Assembly: GCA_003343805.1 (NCBI GenBank)
Contig: QAKM01000033.1
Location: forward strand, 1-13,450
Length of the DNA stretch: 13,450 bases
Reading direction: 5' to 3'
DNA from: Bacillota bacterium
GTDB taxonomy: Bacteria > Bacillota > Clostridia > Christensenellales > Borkfalkiaceae
Shown: positions 1-8,756 of the stretch, piece by piece
Layout: the number at the start of each line of letters is the position of its first letter
How positions within the stretch are numbered: the first letter of the stretch is position 1
Notes under the pieces: model-generated
The model's database searches: none
What the model was told of the DNA's origin: nothing
Seen by the model: the letters and a program-made list of their open reading frames with translations, nothing else
Made by a program: the position numbers and the translations under genes

Positions 1-332
1 AGGCGGAGATAGTCGTAGATCTCCGTCACCGTACCCACCGTGGAGCGGGGGTTGTGCGAGGTCGTCTTCTGATCGATGGAGATGGCGGGCGAAAGCCCGT
101 CGATGCTCTCCACGTCCGGCTTTTCCATCATGCCGAGGAACTGCCGGGCGTAGGACGAGAGGCTCTCCATGTACCGCCTCTGCCCCTCGGCGAAGATGGT
201 ATCGAAGGCGAGCGTGCTCTTTCCGCTGCCCGAAACGCCCGTAAATACGGTGAGCGTGCCGCGCGGGATGTGCACATCGACGTTCTTTAAGTTGTTTTCC
301 TTGGCGCCCTTAACGTAAATTTCTTCTTTCAT
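1..332 (-). CDS. uvrA: UvrA, excinuclease ABC subunit A (N-terminal part, cut by window edge)
   Basis: DNA damage-sensing ATPase of nucleotide excision repair; it loads UvrB onto lesions. Only the first 110 codons are inside the window. The protein begins [15 protein letters not shown], has the UvrA Walker A GVSGSGKS at about residues 32-39, and then the family segment [25 protein letters not shown], followed by the start of the region leading to the [15 protein letters not shown] stretch. All of these are characteristic of UvrA N-termini. The ATG lies two bases after the TAA of the Nudix gene, and I see no good Shine-Dalgarno sequence, so translation probably depends on coupling to the upstream gene. 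It is the fourth gene of a uvrB-led operon. The identity is secure; the rest of the gene is outside the window. Confidence 0.97.
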   Translation of the reverse strand, partial: MKEEIYVKGAKENNLKNVDVHIPRGTLTVFTGVSGSGKSTLAFDTIFAEGQRRYMESLSSYARQFLGMMEKPDVESIDGLSPAISIDQKTTSHNPRSTVGTVTEIYDYLR

Positions 333-334
333 GG

Positions 335-802
335 TTATTTCTGCCGGATGAGCGGATCGGTGCCGCTCTCATCGTATTTTGCAAACAGTTCGCCCGCCTC
401 CCCCAGGAAGCAGGTCATGTATTCATCCATTGCGGGAGACTTCCCTTCCGCCGCCAAAAACTCCTGCAGGGGCATCCAGAAGTTGCGCCCCTCGTGCGTC
501 TCGGGCAAGAGTTCCCCCTCCCCTTCGGCGGTGTAAAGAAAGGCGAGATAGCGCTCTTTCTTCGTGCGGTGCGCCCAGTGGACGATGCCTCGGAAGGTGA
601 CGTCGGAAATCATAAGCCCCGTCTCCTCCTCCGCCTCTCTTTTGGCGGCATCAAGAAAACTCTCGCCGTTCTCGACGTGTCCGCCCGGGAAGATGAGCCC
701 GTCCCAATGGCCCTTTTTCCGTTCCTCGACGGCGACAAGGTCGGTCCCCTTCTTTTTGATCATCACCATGACGGTGAGCTCCGCTTCTTCCGTGCGCTTC
801 AT
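335..802 (-). CDS. Nudix hydrolase (MutT-like)
   Basis: 155-residue Nudix-family pyrophosphohydrolase. The Nudix box (GX5EX7REUXEEXGU) is complete at about residues 41-63: G41 HVENG E47, seven residues, R55 E56, then E58-E60 and G62. The metal-binding glutamates are therefore intact. The preceding WDGLIFPGG segment resembles MutT/8-oxo-dGTP-type enzymes, so a nucleotide-sanitising role is likely, but the substrate cannot be fixed from sequence. I chose the ATG at 802 because it overlaps the TGA of the upstream gene (ATGA) and has GGGAGAA a few bases before it; a longer in-frame start 19 codons upstream lies inside the upstream gene. It is followed after two bases by uvrA, a placement that fits a role in limiting damaged nucleotides (inference). 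Confidence 0.93.
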   Translation of the reverse strand: MKRTEEAELTVMVMIKKKGTDLVAVEERKKGHWDGLIFPGGHVENGESFLDAAKREAEEETGLMISDVTFRGIVHWAHRTKKERYLAFLYTAEGEGELLPETHEGRNFWMPLQEFLAAEGKSPAMDEYMTCFLGEAGELFAKYDESGTDPLIRQK

Positions 803-1389
803 GCCCGTTCTCCCTTTTTTTCGGCGATCGCTGCAACGCACGCCGCGATGCCTTCCCAATCGTCGCCGACGTACTCAAACTCCCCGCGGAAATCTTCCGT
901 CGCCCTGCACACGGCAAGGACGGGCGTCACGCCGTGCTCTTTGGCCGAGCGGCAGTGGGTGAGATTGTCGTCGATGAGCACGTCGATCTTGTGCTCCTTG
1001 CAGTACTTCCCCTTCTCTTCGCAGTCGGCGACAAGCTCATCGAAGGGAAAGCCGTGGCGCGTCAGCCACTCGTAAGAAATGGCATAGGGGTCGCCGAACC
1101 AGCTTACAAGCCGCGCCGTCAGGATAACGATCGTATGCCCCGCTTCTTTCCAGCGGCAAAGCGTCCTTTGCGCGCCCGCGCGGGGGAGCGCTTCTATAAA
1201 AGCCGCCGCCCCGCCCGCCCGGATGAAGCGGATGACATCCTCCTCGTTCCAATCGCACACACGCACGAAGGCGTTGGCGAATGGATCGGTGACGCGGAAG
1301 GGCAGCCCTTCTTTCTCAATATAGGCGATAGCATAGCGCGCCCGTTCGATGATATTCAGCGTATCGTCGATGTCAATGGCGATCTTCAA
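799..1389 (-). CDS. HAD-superfamily 5'(3')-deoxyribonucleotidase-like protein
   Basis: 196-residue haloacid-dehalogenase-fold phosphatase. Motif I is DIDDT at residues 6-10 (nucleophile D6, acid/base D8), motif II is ILTAR at about 89-93, and the acidic motif is LIDDN at about 138-142. This arrangement resembles the NT5C/YorS-like deoxyribonucleotidase family, which dephosphorylates nucleoside monophosphates; the exact substrate is unknown. The start is a TTG at 1389, since MKIAIDID must begin there for motif I to be N-terminal. GAGGGAG, overlapping the uvrB stop, lies five bases before it. The gene begins 10 bases after uvrB and ends in a 4-base ATGA overlap with the Nudix gene, so the four genes are likely one translationally coupled operon. 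Confidence 0.85.
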   Translation of the reverse strand: MKIAIDIDDTLNIIERARYAIAYIEKEGLPFRVTDPFANAFVRVCDWNEEDVIRFIRAGGAAAFIEALPRAGAQRTLCRWKEAGHTIVILTARLVSWFGDPYAISYEWLTRHGFPFDELVADCEEKGKYCKEHKIDVLIDDNLTHCRSAKEHGVTPVLAVCRATEDFRGEFEYVGDDWEGIAACVAAIAEKKGERA

Positions 1390-1399
1390 AACGGCTCCC

Positions 1400-3361
1400 T
1401 CACTTGCGCAGTTTTTTCCTCAGATCTGCAATGCGCTCCCTCAGTTCGATGGCGCGCTCGAAGTCGAGCTGCGCGGAGGCCACCTTCATGAGCGCCTTGA
1501 GCTTTTCGATCTCTTCGGGGATGTCCTTCATCGCAATGTCCTTTTCGGGCTTTGCCTTGCCCGTGATCATGAGCGAGGACTTGACCTCTTTGACGATGGT
1601 CCTGGGCGTGATGTGGTGTTCCTCGTTGTACTTCTGCTGGATGGCGCGGCGGCGCTCCGTCTCGCCGATGGCGCGCTTCATGCTGCCCGTCATCTCGTCG
1701 GCATACATGATGACCCGCCCCTCGGCGTTGCGCGCGGCGCGGCCGATGGTCTGCACGAGGGAGGTCTCGCTGCGCAAGAACCCCTCTTTATCGGCATCGA
1801 GAATGGCGACGAGACGCACTTCGGGCAGATCGAGCCCCTCGCGCAGCAGGTTGATGCCGCACAAGACGTCGAACTCGCCCGAGCGCAGCCCGTTGACGAT
1901 GTCGATGCGCTCCAGCGTATCAATATCCGAGTGCATATAGCGCACTCTGACGTTGTTTTCCTTCAAGTAGTCGGTGAGCGATTCCGCCATGCGCTTGGTG
2001 AGCGTCGTCACGAGCACGCGGCCGCCCGCCTTTGTGACGGTGCGGATCTCGGAGAGGAGGTCGTCGATCTGCCCCTTGGTGGGGCGCACCGAGACGGGCG
2101 GATCGAGAAGGCCCGTCGGGCGGATGAGCTGTTCGACGACCTGCCCCGCCTGTTCGAGCTCGTAGGGGGCGGGCGTCGCCGAGACGCAGATGAGCTGCGG
2201 CACGCGCTCGTCGAACTCCTCGAAGGTGAGGGGGCGGTTGTCATAAGCCGAGCGCATCCGGAAGCCGTAGTCAACGAGGTTGGTCTTGCGCGCAAGGTCG
2301 CCGTGATACATGGCGCGGATCTGCGGGATGGTCATGTGGCTCTCGTCGATAAAGACGAGGAAGTTTTGGGGGAAGTAATCGAGCAGCGTAAAGGAGGGCT
2401 GCCCCGGCTCCCGCCCGTCAAAGTAGCGCGAATAGTTCTCCACGCCCGAGCAGTACCCGATCTCTTTGAGCATTTCGAGGTCATGCTCGGTGCGCTGGGA
2501 GAGGCGCTGCGCCTCGAGGAGCTTCCCCGCGTCCTCGAACGCCTTGACTTCCCCCTTGAGATCCTCTTCGATCATGGCAAGGGCGCTTTGCAGACGCTCG
2601 GAGCCCACCGCATAGTGGCTCGCGGGGAAGATGACGGCGTGCTTCAAGGAAGAGATGACCTTGCCCGTGACGACGTCCTCCTCGCCGAGGGAATCGATCT
2701 CGTCGCCGAAGAACTCGACGCGGACGGCGACTTCGGAATTGGAGGCGGGGAAGATCTCCACGACGTCCCCGCGCACGCGGAAGGTGGAGCGCTTGAAATC
2801 GACGTCGTTGCGGGTATAGTGGATCTCGACGAGGCGGCGCAAAAGCTCGTCGCGCGCCATCTCCTGCCCGGGGCGCAGCGAAATGCCGAGGCGGAAGAAC
2901 TCCTCGGGCGCACCCAAACCGTAGATGCAGGAGACGGAGGAGACGACGATGACGTCGTCCCGCTCGCCGAGGGCGCACGTTGCCGCGTTGCGCAGTTTAT
3001 CGATCTCGTCGTTCATCGAGAGGTCCTTCTCGATGTAGGTATCGGTGGAGGGGATGTAACTTTCCGGCTGGTAATAATCGTAGTAGGAGACGAAATACTC
3101 GACGGCGTTTTCGGGGAAAAATTCGCGGAACTCGTTGCAGAGCTGCGCCGCGAGCGTCTTGTTGTGCGCGATGACGAGCGTGGGCCGTCCCACGTTTTTG
3201 ATGACGTTTGCCATCGTGAACGTCTTGCCGCTGCCCGTGACGCCGACGAGCACCTGCGTGCGGATGCCGTCCAAGACCCCCTCCGTCAGCTTCTCGATGG
3301 CCTCGGGCTGATCGCCCGTCGGCGAGAAGGGCGCGTGCAGTTTAAATTCGCGGTGTTCCAT
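1400..3361 (-). CDS. uvrB: UvrB, excinuclease ABC subunit B
   Basis: 653-residue helicase-like damage-verification subunit of UvrABC. Visible features: Walker A GVTGSGKT (residues 40-47); the aromatic beta-hairpin region [16 protein letters not shown] (about 89-104), which inserts into DNA at the lesion; the Walker B-type [12 protein letters not shown]; the C-terminal helicase motifs [10 protein letters not shown] and QTIGRAARN; and a terminal UVR domain (about the last 40 residues, [23 protein letters not shown]) that contacts UvrA or UvrC. Length is typical. The ATG at 3361 is preceded by AAAGGAG at optimal spacing; the frame stays open for 126 codons upstream, but that part runs through the promoter and is not coding. 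It leads an operon with a HAD nucleotidase, a Nudix hydrolase and uvrA, behind a promoter with a LexA-like site. Confidence 0.98.
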   Translation of the reverse strand: MEHREFKLHAPFSPTGDQPEAIEKLTEGVLDGIRTQVLVGVTGSGKTFTMANVIKNVGRPTLVIAHNKTLAAQLCNEFREFFPENAVEYFVSYYDYYQPESYIPSTDTYIEKDLSMNDEIDKLRNAATCALGERDDVIVVSSVSCIYGLGAPEEFFRLGISLRPGQEMARDELLRRLVEIHYTRNDVDFKRSTFRVRGDVVEIFPASNSEVAVRVEFFGDEIDSLGEEDVVTGKVISSLKHAVIFPASHYAVGSERLQSALAMIEEDLKGEVKAFEDAGKLLEAQRLSQRTEHDLEMLKEIGYCSGVENYSRYFDGREPGQPSFTLLDYFPQNFLVFIDESHMTIPQIRAMYHGDLARKTNLVDYGFRMRSAYDNRPLTFEEFDERVPQLICVSATPAPYELEQAGQVVEQLIRPTGLLDPPVSVRPTKGQIDDLLSEIRTVTKAGGRVLVTTLTKRMAESLTDYLKENNVRVRYMHSDIDTLERIDIVNGLRSGEFDVLCGINLLREGLDLPEVRLVAILDADKEGFLRSETSLVQTIGRAARNAEGRVIMYADEMTGSMKRAIGETERRRAIQQKYNEEHHITPRTIVKEVKSSLMITGKAKPEKDIAMKDIPEEIEKLKALMKVASAQLDFERAIELRERIADLRKKLRK

Positions 3362-3384
3362 GTCGCTCCTTTCAAAAAAAGATA

Positions 3385-3398
3385 CAAACGAACGTTTG
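3385..3398 (-). promoter_or_regulatory. Candidate LexA/DinR (SOS) operator of uvrB
   Basis: CAAACGAACGTTTG is an inverted repeat with arms CAAACG and CGTTTG. It matches the Gram-positive SOS box CGAAC-N4-GTTCG at 8 of 10 fixed positions, and the two differences are symmetric (G to A and C to T). It lies just downstream of the uvrB -10 box, over the expected transcription start, where a repressor would block initiation. uvrB is a classic SOS gene. The sequence and position are seen; LexA binding is inferred. Confidence 0.75.
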
Positions 3399-3403
3399 CA
3401 TCT

Positions 3404-3432
3404 ATCATAGCACACAACAGAGGATCTGTCAA
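3404..3432 (-). promoter_or_regulatory. uvrB operon promoter
   Basis: Read on the minus strand: -35 TTGACA (3432-3427), 17-bp spacer, -10 TATGAT (3409-3404). Near-consensus sigma-A promoter. The start point is expected near 3397, inside the LexA-like palindrome. It begins only 24 bases after the stop of the upstream small gene, with no terminator between, so read-through from the glnS side is possible. Confidence 0.88.
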
Positions 3433-3456
3433 GAAAATGGCGCCCCCGCGCGCATT

Positions 3457-3822
3457 TCAGCCGAAGAGAAGGCGCAGGAGGATGCCGATGAGGAAGGTGA
3501 TGACGGCGCCCACGGCGGCGACGCACCAGCGGAAGAGGATGCTCCTGCGGCGGATGTGATCGGCGCGCCGGAAGCGCAGCCCCGCCCCGCGCATATGGAT
3601 GACGAAGATGCGCTCCCCCTTGCGGGCGGAGGGCAGCAGGTCGAAATAGCCGTCCAGCTCTAAGGCGCGGAGGATGCGCTCCAGGCTCTCCCCCTCGCAG
3701 CGGGAACGGGTGAGTGCGGAGATCTCGGACGGGGTACACAAAAAGCGCTCCTTGCCGCCCGAGAGAGTGTAAACGGCGCTCATCACATCACATTCCCGGC
3801 GGGTGAGCGTCTCGGTGATCAT
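3457..3822 (-). CDS. Small protein: winged-helix-like domain plus C-terminal membrane helix
   Basis: 121 residues, not assigned to a named family. Residues about 1-75 look like a helix-turn-helix/winged-helix fold: helices around [25 protein letters not shown] and [19 protein letters not shown], then a basic beta-wing-like segment ([14 protein letters not shown]). A basic stretch ([11 protein letters not shown]) precedes one hydrophobic segment, about 97-119, which runs to the C-terminus, so the protein is probably tail-anchored with its N-terminal domain in the cytoplasm. The ATG at 3822 overlaps the TGA of the preceding gene (ATGA), and both genes share this architecture. Domain assignment is by eye. 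The domain could bind DNA or protein, or be structural only. Confidence 0.7.
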   Translation of the reverse strand: MITETLTRRECDVMSAVYTLSGGKERFLCTPSEISALTRSRCEGESLERILRALELDGYFDLLPSARKGERIFVIHMRGAGLRFRRADHIRRRSILFRWCVAAVGAVITFLIGILLRLLFG

Positions 3823-4166
3823 GCCGCCCCTCCCGCGGTCCAGACGGCGAGCGCCGCCCCCGCAAGGCCGCCCAGAAAGGCCGCCGCAAACAGGAGCGCC
3901 GCCCGGAACGCCGCGCCCCGCCCGCGCTTGGGCGTGGGAACGGGACTTTCGAGCGCCGCCCGCCCCTTCCCCGAGAGCGCAAGGCAGTACACGCCCGCCT
4001 CGGCATAGGAGACGGCGACAAGTTCCGCCGCAGCAAGCGCCCCGATCGCGGCCTCCGTCTCCGCAGGCGGGAGCCCGGGCGCAAGTTCCGCCGCCTCAAC
4101 GACGGTGTATCCCCCGCCGCACAGTTCGCCGATGCGGCGGAGCAAGTCCTTCCGATACGCTTCCAT
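3819..4166 (-). CDS. Small protein: winged-helix-like domain plus C-terminal membrane helix (partner gene)
   Basis: 115 residues from the ATG at 4166, chosen for the AAGGGGA ribosome-binding sequence just before it. An alternative in-frame ATG at 4202 would add 12 residues but sits next to the base of a large inverted repeat and has a weaker site. The N-terminal 75 residues suggest a small helical/winged-helix domain (EAYRKDLLRRIGEL, TVVEAAELAP, AETEAAIGALAAAELV, then YCLALSGKGRAALE, like the wing and end of many MarR/PadR-like folds). After a PVPTPKRGRG linker comes an Ala/Gly-rich hydrophobic helix that ends the protein. It overlaps the next gene by 4 bases and follows glnS on the same strand. 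It and its neighbour look like diverged paralogues. Function unknown. Confidence 0.68.
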   Translation of the reverse strand: MEAYRKDLLRRIGELCGGGYTVVEAAELAPGLPPAETEAAIGALAAAELVAVSYAEAGVYCLALSGKGRAALESPVPTPKRGRGAAFRAALLFAAAFLGGLAGAALAVWTAGGAA

Positions 4167-4209
4167 CTTCCCCTTAGTGTGGACGAAAGGGATGCGTTCC
4201 ATGCGGAGA

Positions 4210-4257
4210 GGCCGCCTTTTGCGGACGCAGAGGCGGGAGCGTCCGCAAAAGGCGGCC
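4210..4257. repeat. Perfect 19-bp inverted repeat between glnS and the small-protein pair
   Basis: Left arm GGCCGCCTTTTGCGGACGC (4210-4228), 10-nt loop, right arm exactly complementary (4239-4257). It lies in the 127-bp gap after glnS. No T-run follows on either strand, so it is not a classical intrinsic terminator. It could act as a 3'-end-stabilising stem or processing site for glnS mRNA, or be a dispersed palindromic element. Confidence 0.9.
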
Positions 4258-4293
4258 GTCGGGCGGGCAGGGCGATCGCCCCGCCGCACAAAG

Positions 4294-5919
<1,626 letters not shown>

Positions 5920-5975
5920 ATCCTGCTCCTGTTATCGTGCGGGCAGCGGGGCGCCGCACGGTGTTTTCTCGCTCT

Positions 5976-5984
5976 ATTATACCA
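5976..5984 (-). promoter_or_regulatory. glnS promoter (extended -10)
   Basis: Minus strand TGG-TATAAT: consensus -10 (5981-5976) preceded by the TG of an extended -10 element (5984-5983). I see no good -35, which extended -10 promoters can do without. The leader is about 50 nt and contains a GTGCGG/CCGCAC stem; it is too short for a T-box riboswitch. Confidence 0.75.
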
Positions 5985-6020
5985 TAGAATACTCAAAAAG
6001 CATACTCTTTCCGCCCGCTT

Positions 6021-6368
6021 TTGCAAAATTTTTGTCCCGCAAGAGAGACAGCCGCACACCGGAAACGCAAAGGCATCCTCTTTTTCACGCTCGCACTCAT
6101 CTGCACCCTGGTCGTCCTTTGGATGTTCTTCAAGCTGGTGCTCGTGACCGATGAATCTTTTTATCACTTGAACAGCGGCCTCCTTCTGACGGAACTGTTT
6201 ACCGACCTGGTCGCAGGGTTCTCTGGTACGCCCGGGGCATGGACGGAGCTTCTTCTCCTGTTCCTTTTTCGCGGCTGTATCGCGGGCGCGATCGTCTTTT
6301 TCGTGCTCTTCTGGAAGTCCTTCAACACCTGTCCCAAATCAAAAAAGGAAAAGAAGGCACACAAATAA
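6021..6368 (+). CDS. Small membrane protein, two predicted transmembrane helices
   Basis: 115 residues if translation starts at the TTG at 6021; unrecognised family. A basic N-terminus (HRKRK) precedes a hydrophobic helix at about 18-42 (GILFFTLALICTLVVLWMFFKLVLV). An external-looking segment (TDESFYHLNSG) leads to a moderately hydrophobic region and a second clear helix at about 77-98 (LLLLFLFRGCIAGAIVFFVLFW). The tail is very basic (KSKKEKKAHK), suggesting both ends are cytoplasmic. The start is uncertain: no ribosome-binding site is visible and the only in-frame ATG falls inside helix 1. It is divergent from glnS and ends at a strong intrinsic terminator. The charge and hydrophobicity pattern argues for a real gene. 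Confidence 0.6.
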   Translation: MQNFCPARETAAHRKRKGILFFTLALICTLVVLWMFFKLVLVTDESFYHLNSGLLLTELFTDLVAGFSGTPGAWTELLLLFLFRGCIAGAIVFFVLFWKSFNTCPKSKKEKKAHK

Positions 6369-6385
6369 CCATTGTGCAGCCTTTG

Positions 6386-6412
6386 CCGCCGCGAAATTTC
6401 GCGGCGGTTTTT
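6386..6412 (+). terminator. Intrinsic terminator, copy A of a 28-nt repeat
   Basis: A perfect 22-nt palindrome: CCGCCGCGAAA (6386-6396) followed directly by its complement TTTCGCGGCGG (6397-6407), then TTTTT. It ends transcription of the small membrane protein gene. Bases 6385-6412 are identical to 7123-7150. Confidence 0.93.
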
Positions 6413-6437
6413 CTTTGCAAAATTTCCGCAAATTAGG

Positions 6438-6466
6438 TTGTATTTTAGCTAATCTTCGTGTATAAT
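6438..6466 (+). promoter_or_regulatory. Promoter of the Phd/Doc toxin-antitoxin operon
   Basis: -35 TTGTAT (6438-6443), 17-bp spacer, -10 TATAAT (6461-6466). The expected start is near 6473, exactly where the GGAGG ribosome-binding site (6473-6477) begins, so the mRNA leader is about 12 nt. The spacer holds the 8-bp palindrome TTAGCTAA (6445-6452), a possible autoregulatory operator for the antitoxin; that role is inferred. Confidence 0.85.
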
Positions 6467-6484
6467 AAAGGTGGAGGTGAAGTT

Positions 6485-6727
6485 ATGATCGTCAATACCA
6501 ATCAGATGCTCTCCGTGAGCGAAGCAAACCAGAACTTTTCCAAAGCCACCAAACTTGCCGACCAAAACGGCAGCATCATTTTGCTCAAAAACAACCGCCC
6601 GAGCTATATGCTCATCTCCTTGCGCGAAAATCCCGAATTTGAACTGTCGGACGAGGAAAAGATCGATGTCGTCGCCCGCCGCGTTCTGGAGCGCCACCGC
6701 AAGGCCTTTGAGGAGCTCGCCAAATGA
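6485..6727 (+). CDS. phd: Phd/YefM-family antitoxin
   Basis: 80-residue type II antitoxin. The N-terminal half (MLSVSEANQNFSKATKLADQNGSIILLKNNRPSYMLISL) is the typical Phd/YefM DNA-binding and dimerisation fold; the acidic/basic C-terminal half (ELSDEEKIDVVARRVLERHRKAFEELAK) would be the flexible part that folds on the toxin. I chose the ATG at 6485 because GGAGG sits at good spacing before it; an upstream start at 6458 falls inside the promoter. The stop overlaps the toxin start by 4 bases (ATGA), the usual order antitoxin then toxin. By analogy with Phd it should repress its own promoter, more strongly with toxin bound. Confidence 0.9.
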   Translation: MIVNTNQMLSVSEANQNFSKATKLADQNGSIILLKNNRPSYMLISLRENPEFELSDEEKIDVVARRVLERHRKAFEELAK

Positions 6728-7101
6728 TCCGCTTCGGCAAAGAGAAAGTGCTGCTCCTGCATCAGATTCTGATCGAGCAGACGGGCGGCGAAGACGACGT
6801 GCGCGACATGGGACTGCTGGAGTCGGCGCTTGCCGCCTGCGACGCCACCTTCGACGGCAAAGAACTCTTCCCCACCAAAGAGGAAAAGGCGGCACGCCTT
6901 TGCACGGGGCTTGTCTGCAACCACGCCTTTGTGGACGGCAATAAACGCATCGGCGTCTATGTGATGCTCACCTTTTTGGAAGTCAACGGCATCCGCCTGA
7001 ACGTGACCGACGAAGAACTCGTCGGGATCGGGCTCTCCCTAGCGCAAAGCAAGATGAAGTACGAAGAACTCCTTGCATGGATCAGGGCGCACGAAGCCTG
7101 A
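6724..7101 (+). CDS. doc: Doc-family (death-on-curing) Fic-fold toxin
   Basis: 125-residue toxin. The Fic/Doc motif is HAFVDGNKR at residues 67-75: catalytic H67, metal/phosphate-binding D71 and N73, and K74-R75, the Doc-type NKR ending rather than the GNGR of AMP-transferring Fic proteins. Doc of phage P1, with the same positions (H66, D70), is a kinase that phosphorylates EF-Tu and stops translation. The early segment DMGLLESALAAC also matches the family. All visible active-site residues are intact, so the toxin is probably functional. It overlaps the antitoxin gene by 4 bases and is followed by an intrinsic terminator. Confidence 0.93.
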   Translation: MIRFGKEKVLLLHQILIEQTGGEDDVRDMGLLESALAACDATFDGKELFPTKEEKAARLCTGLVCNHAFVDGNKRIGVYVMLTFLEVNGIRLNVTDEELVGIGLSLAQSKMKYEELLAWIRAHEA

Positions 7102-7123
7102 GCTTCCCTTTTCTTGTTCCCCG

Positions 7124-7150
7124 CCGCCGCGAAATTTCGCGGCGGTTTTT
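7124..7150 (+). terminator. Intrinsic terminator, copy B of a 28-nt repeat
   Basis: Same perfect 22-nt palindrome (7124-7145) and TTTTT (7146-7150) as at 6386. It closes the toxin-antitoxin operon. The following 90 bases (7151-7242) are C-rich with no gene that I can support. Confidence 0.93.
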
Positions 7151-7242
7151 GATGATCTCCGCCAAACGGGCCGCCGTCCTGCCCGCCGTACTGTCCGCCG
7201 CCCGCCCGACTTCCCCGCATTTTTCCCCGCTTCCCCATTTCA

Positions 7243-7273
7243 CGGGCGCGAAACGATTGACAAATCGCGCCCG
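7243..7273 (+). promoter_or_regulatory. Inverted repeat around the glyQS -35 box (candidate operator)
   Basis: CGGGCGCGA (7243-7251) and its exact complement TCGCGCCCG (7265-7273) are separated by 13 bases that contain the -35 hexamer TTGACA. A dimeric protein bound here would occlude the promoter. No known operator matches that I recognise. Confidence 0.55.
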
Positions 7274-7286
7274 AAAATACTATACT
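7257..7286 (+). promoter_or_regulatory. glyQS promoter
   Basis: -35 TTGACA (7257-7262), 18-bp spacer, -10 TATACT (7281-7286). The transcript should start near 7293, giving a leader of about 50 nt with a small GCGGC-AAGC-GCCGC hairpin (7313-7326) before CGGAG. This is too short for the glycine T-box that often controls glyQS in Firmicutes. Confidence 0.85.
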
Positions 7287-7341
7287 ATCCTTTGGAAAAT
7301 CCAGAAAACAACGCGGCAAGCGCCGCATTTCGGAGTATGAT

Positions 7342-8718
7342 ATGGCAAAGAAAACAGTCACGATGGACAAGCTCGTCGCCCTCTGCAAGAACAGGGGCAT
7401 CATCTTCCCCGGCAGCGAGATCTACGGCGGCATGGGCAATACCTGGGACTACGGCCCCGTGGGCGTAGAGATCAAGAACAACATCAAGCGCGCCTGGTGG
7501 AAGCGCTTCGTGCAGGAGAGCGACAACTCCTTCGGCGTGGATGCCGCCATCCTCATGAACAGCCGCGTTTGGGAAGCGAGCGGGCACACCACCTCCTTCT
7601 CCGACCCCAAGATGGACTGCAAGGAATGCAAGAGCCGCCACCGCGCCGATAACCTCATCGAGGCGCACTCCAAGGGCAAGGTCAACCCCGACCTCATGAC
7701 CAACGAGGAGATGGAGCAGTACATCCGGGAGCACCACGTCTGCTGCCCCATCTGCGGCAAGTTCAACTGGACGAACATCCGCACCTTCAACCTGATGTTC
7801 GAGACCTCCCGCGGCGTCACCGACGAGAGCCAGAACAAGATCTATCTCCGTCCCGAGACAGCGCAGGGCGAGTTCGTCAACTTCCTCAACGTGCAACGCA
7901 CCACGCGCGCCAAAGTGCCCTTCGGCATCGCGCAGGTGGGCAAGGCGTTCCGCAATGAGATCACGCCCGGCAACTTCATCTTCCGCACCATCGAGTTCGA
8001 GCAGATGGAGCACCAGTGGTTCTGCAAGGAAGGCACGGACGCCGGGTACTACGCCGAATTTAAAGAGAAGGCATGGCAGTTCCTTCTGGACCTCGGCTTC
8101 AACGCCGAGCACCTCCGCTTCAAGGATCACGACAAGCTCGCCCACTATGCAAGGGCGGCGTGCGACATCCAGTACGACTTCCCGATGGGCTGGTCGGAGC
8201 TCAACGGCATCCACAACCGCACCGACTACGACCTTTCCCGCCATCAGGAATTTTCGGGCAAGAGCCTCACTTACGTCGACCCCGTCTCGGGCGAGAAGTA
8301 CATCCCCTACGTCATCGAATACTCCATCGGCGCAGACCGCCTGATGCTCGCCGTCCTTTCCGAAGCATACGACGAGGAGACGCTCGAGGGCGGTGACGTG
8401 CGCGTCGTGATGCACTTCCACCCCGCCATCGCAGCCTACAAGGCGGCCGTCCTGCCCCTGCAGAAGAACCTCGCGCCCAAGGCGAAGGAGATCTTAGCTC
8501 AGCTCAAAAAGCACTTCCCCGTCGCCTACGACGAGGCGGGCTCCATCGGCAAGCGCTACCGCCGTCAGGACGAGATCGGCACCCCCTACTGCATCACGAT
8601 CGACTTCGACACGCTGGAAAACGACACCGTCACCGTCCGCGACCGCGACTCCATGGAGCAGGTGCGCCTGAACATCAACGAGCTCGTCGATTTCCTGAGA
8701 GAGAAGTGCGCCTTCTGA
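7342..8718 (+). CDS. glyQS: Glycyl-tRNA synthetase, single-chain (GlyQS) type
   Basis: 458-residue class II synthetase of the archaeal/eukaryal-like homodimer type found in many Gram-positive bacteria, unlike the alpha2beta2 GlyQ/GlyS enzyme. Visible parts: the N-terminal [24 protein letters not shown] block; two pairs of Zn-type cysteines, C93/C96 and C135/C138; the RPETAQG motif (about 170-176), which marks this family; motif 2 ([25 protein letters not shown]); motif 3 ([14 protein letters not shown]); and the C-terminal anticodon-binding domain from about 355. The ATG at 7342 has CGGAG six bases before it. Transcribed alone from its own promoter, it ends at a terminator at 8757. Confidence 0.97.
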   Translation: MAKKTVTMDKLVALCKNRGIIFPGSEIYGGMGNTWDYGPVGVEIKNNIKRAWWKRFVQESDNSFGVDAAILMNSRVWEASGHTTSFSDPKMDCKECKSRHRADNLIEAHSKGKVNPDLMTNEEMEQYIREHHVCCPICGKFNWTNIRTFNLMFETSRGVTDESQNKIYLRPETAQGEFVNFLNVQRTTRAKVPFGIAQVGKAFRNEITPGNFIFRTIEFEQMEHQWFCKEGTDAGYYAEFKEKAWQFLLDLGFNAEHLRFKDHDKLAHYARAACDIQYDFPMGWSELNGIHNRTDYDLSRHQEFSGKSLTYVDPVSGEKYIPYVIEYSIGADRLMLAVLSEAYDEETLEGGDVRVVMHFHPAIAAYKAAVLPLQKNLAPKAKEILAQLKKHFPVAYDEAGSIGKRYRRQDEIGTPYCITIDFDTLENDTVTVRDRDSMEQVRLNINELVDFLREKCAF

Positions 8719-8756
8719 GTTCACGCATTTCTTTTGCGTCTATAACCCCAATTCTC

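Noticed and set aside
1349..3559. A 736-codon open frame on the plus strand antisense to uvrB
   Set aside because: It mirrors uvrB with a skewed Asp/Glu/His/Leu/Val composition typical of antisense frames in GC-rich genes, and shows no family motifs; uvrB on the other strand is certain.
3362..3739. Possible 126-residue N-terminal extension of UvrB
   Set aside because: It would cover the promoter, LexA-like site and ribosome-binding site, and overlap the small gene in another frame; the residues are Arg/Pro-rich and unlike UvrB.
7285..8421. A 378-codon open frame on the minus strand antisense to glyQS
   Set aside because: Antisense shadow of glyQS with the same biased composition.
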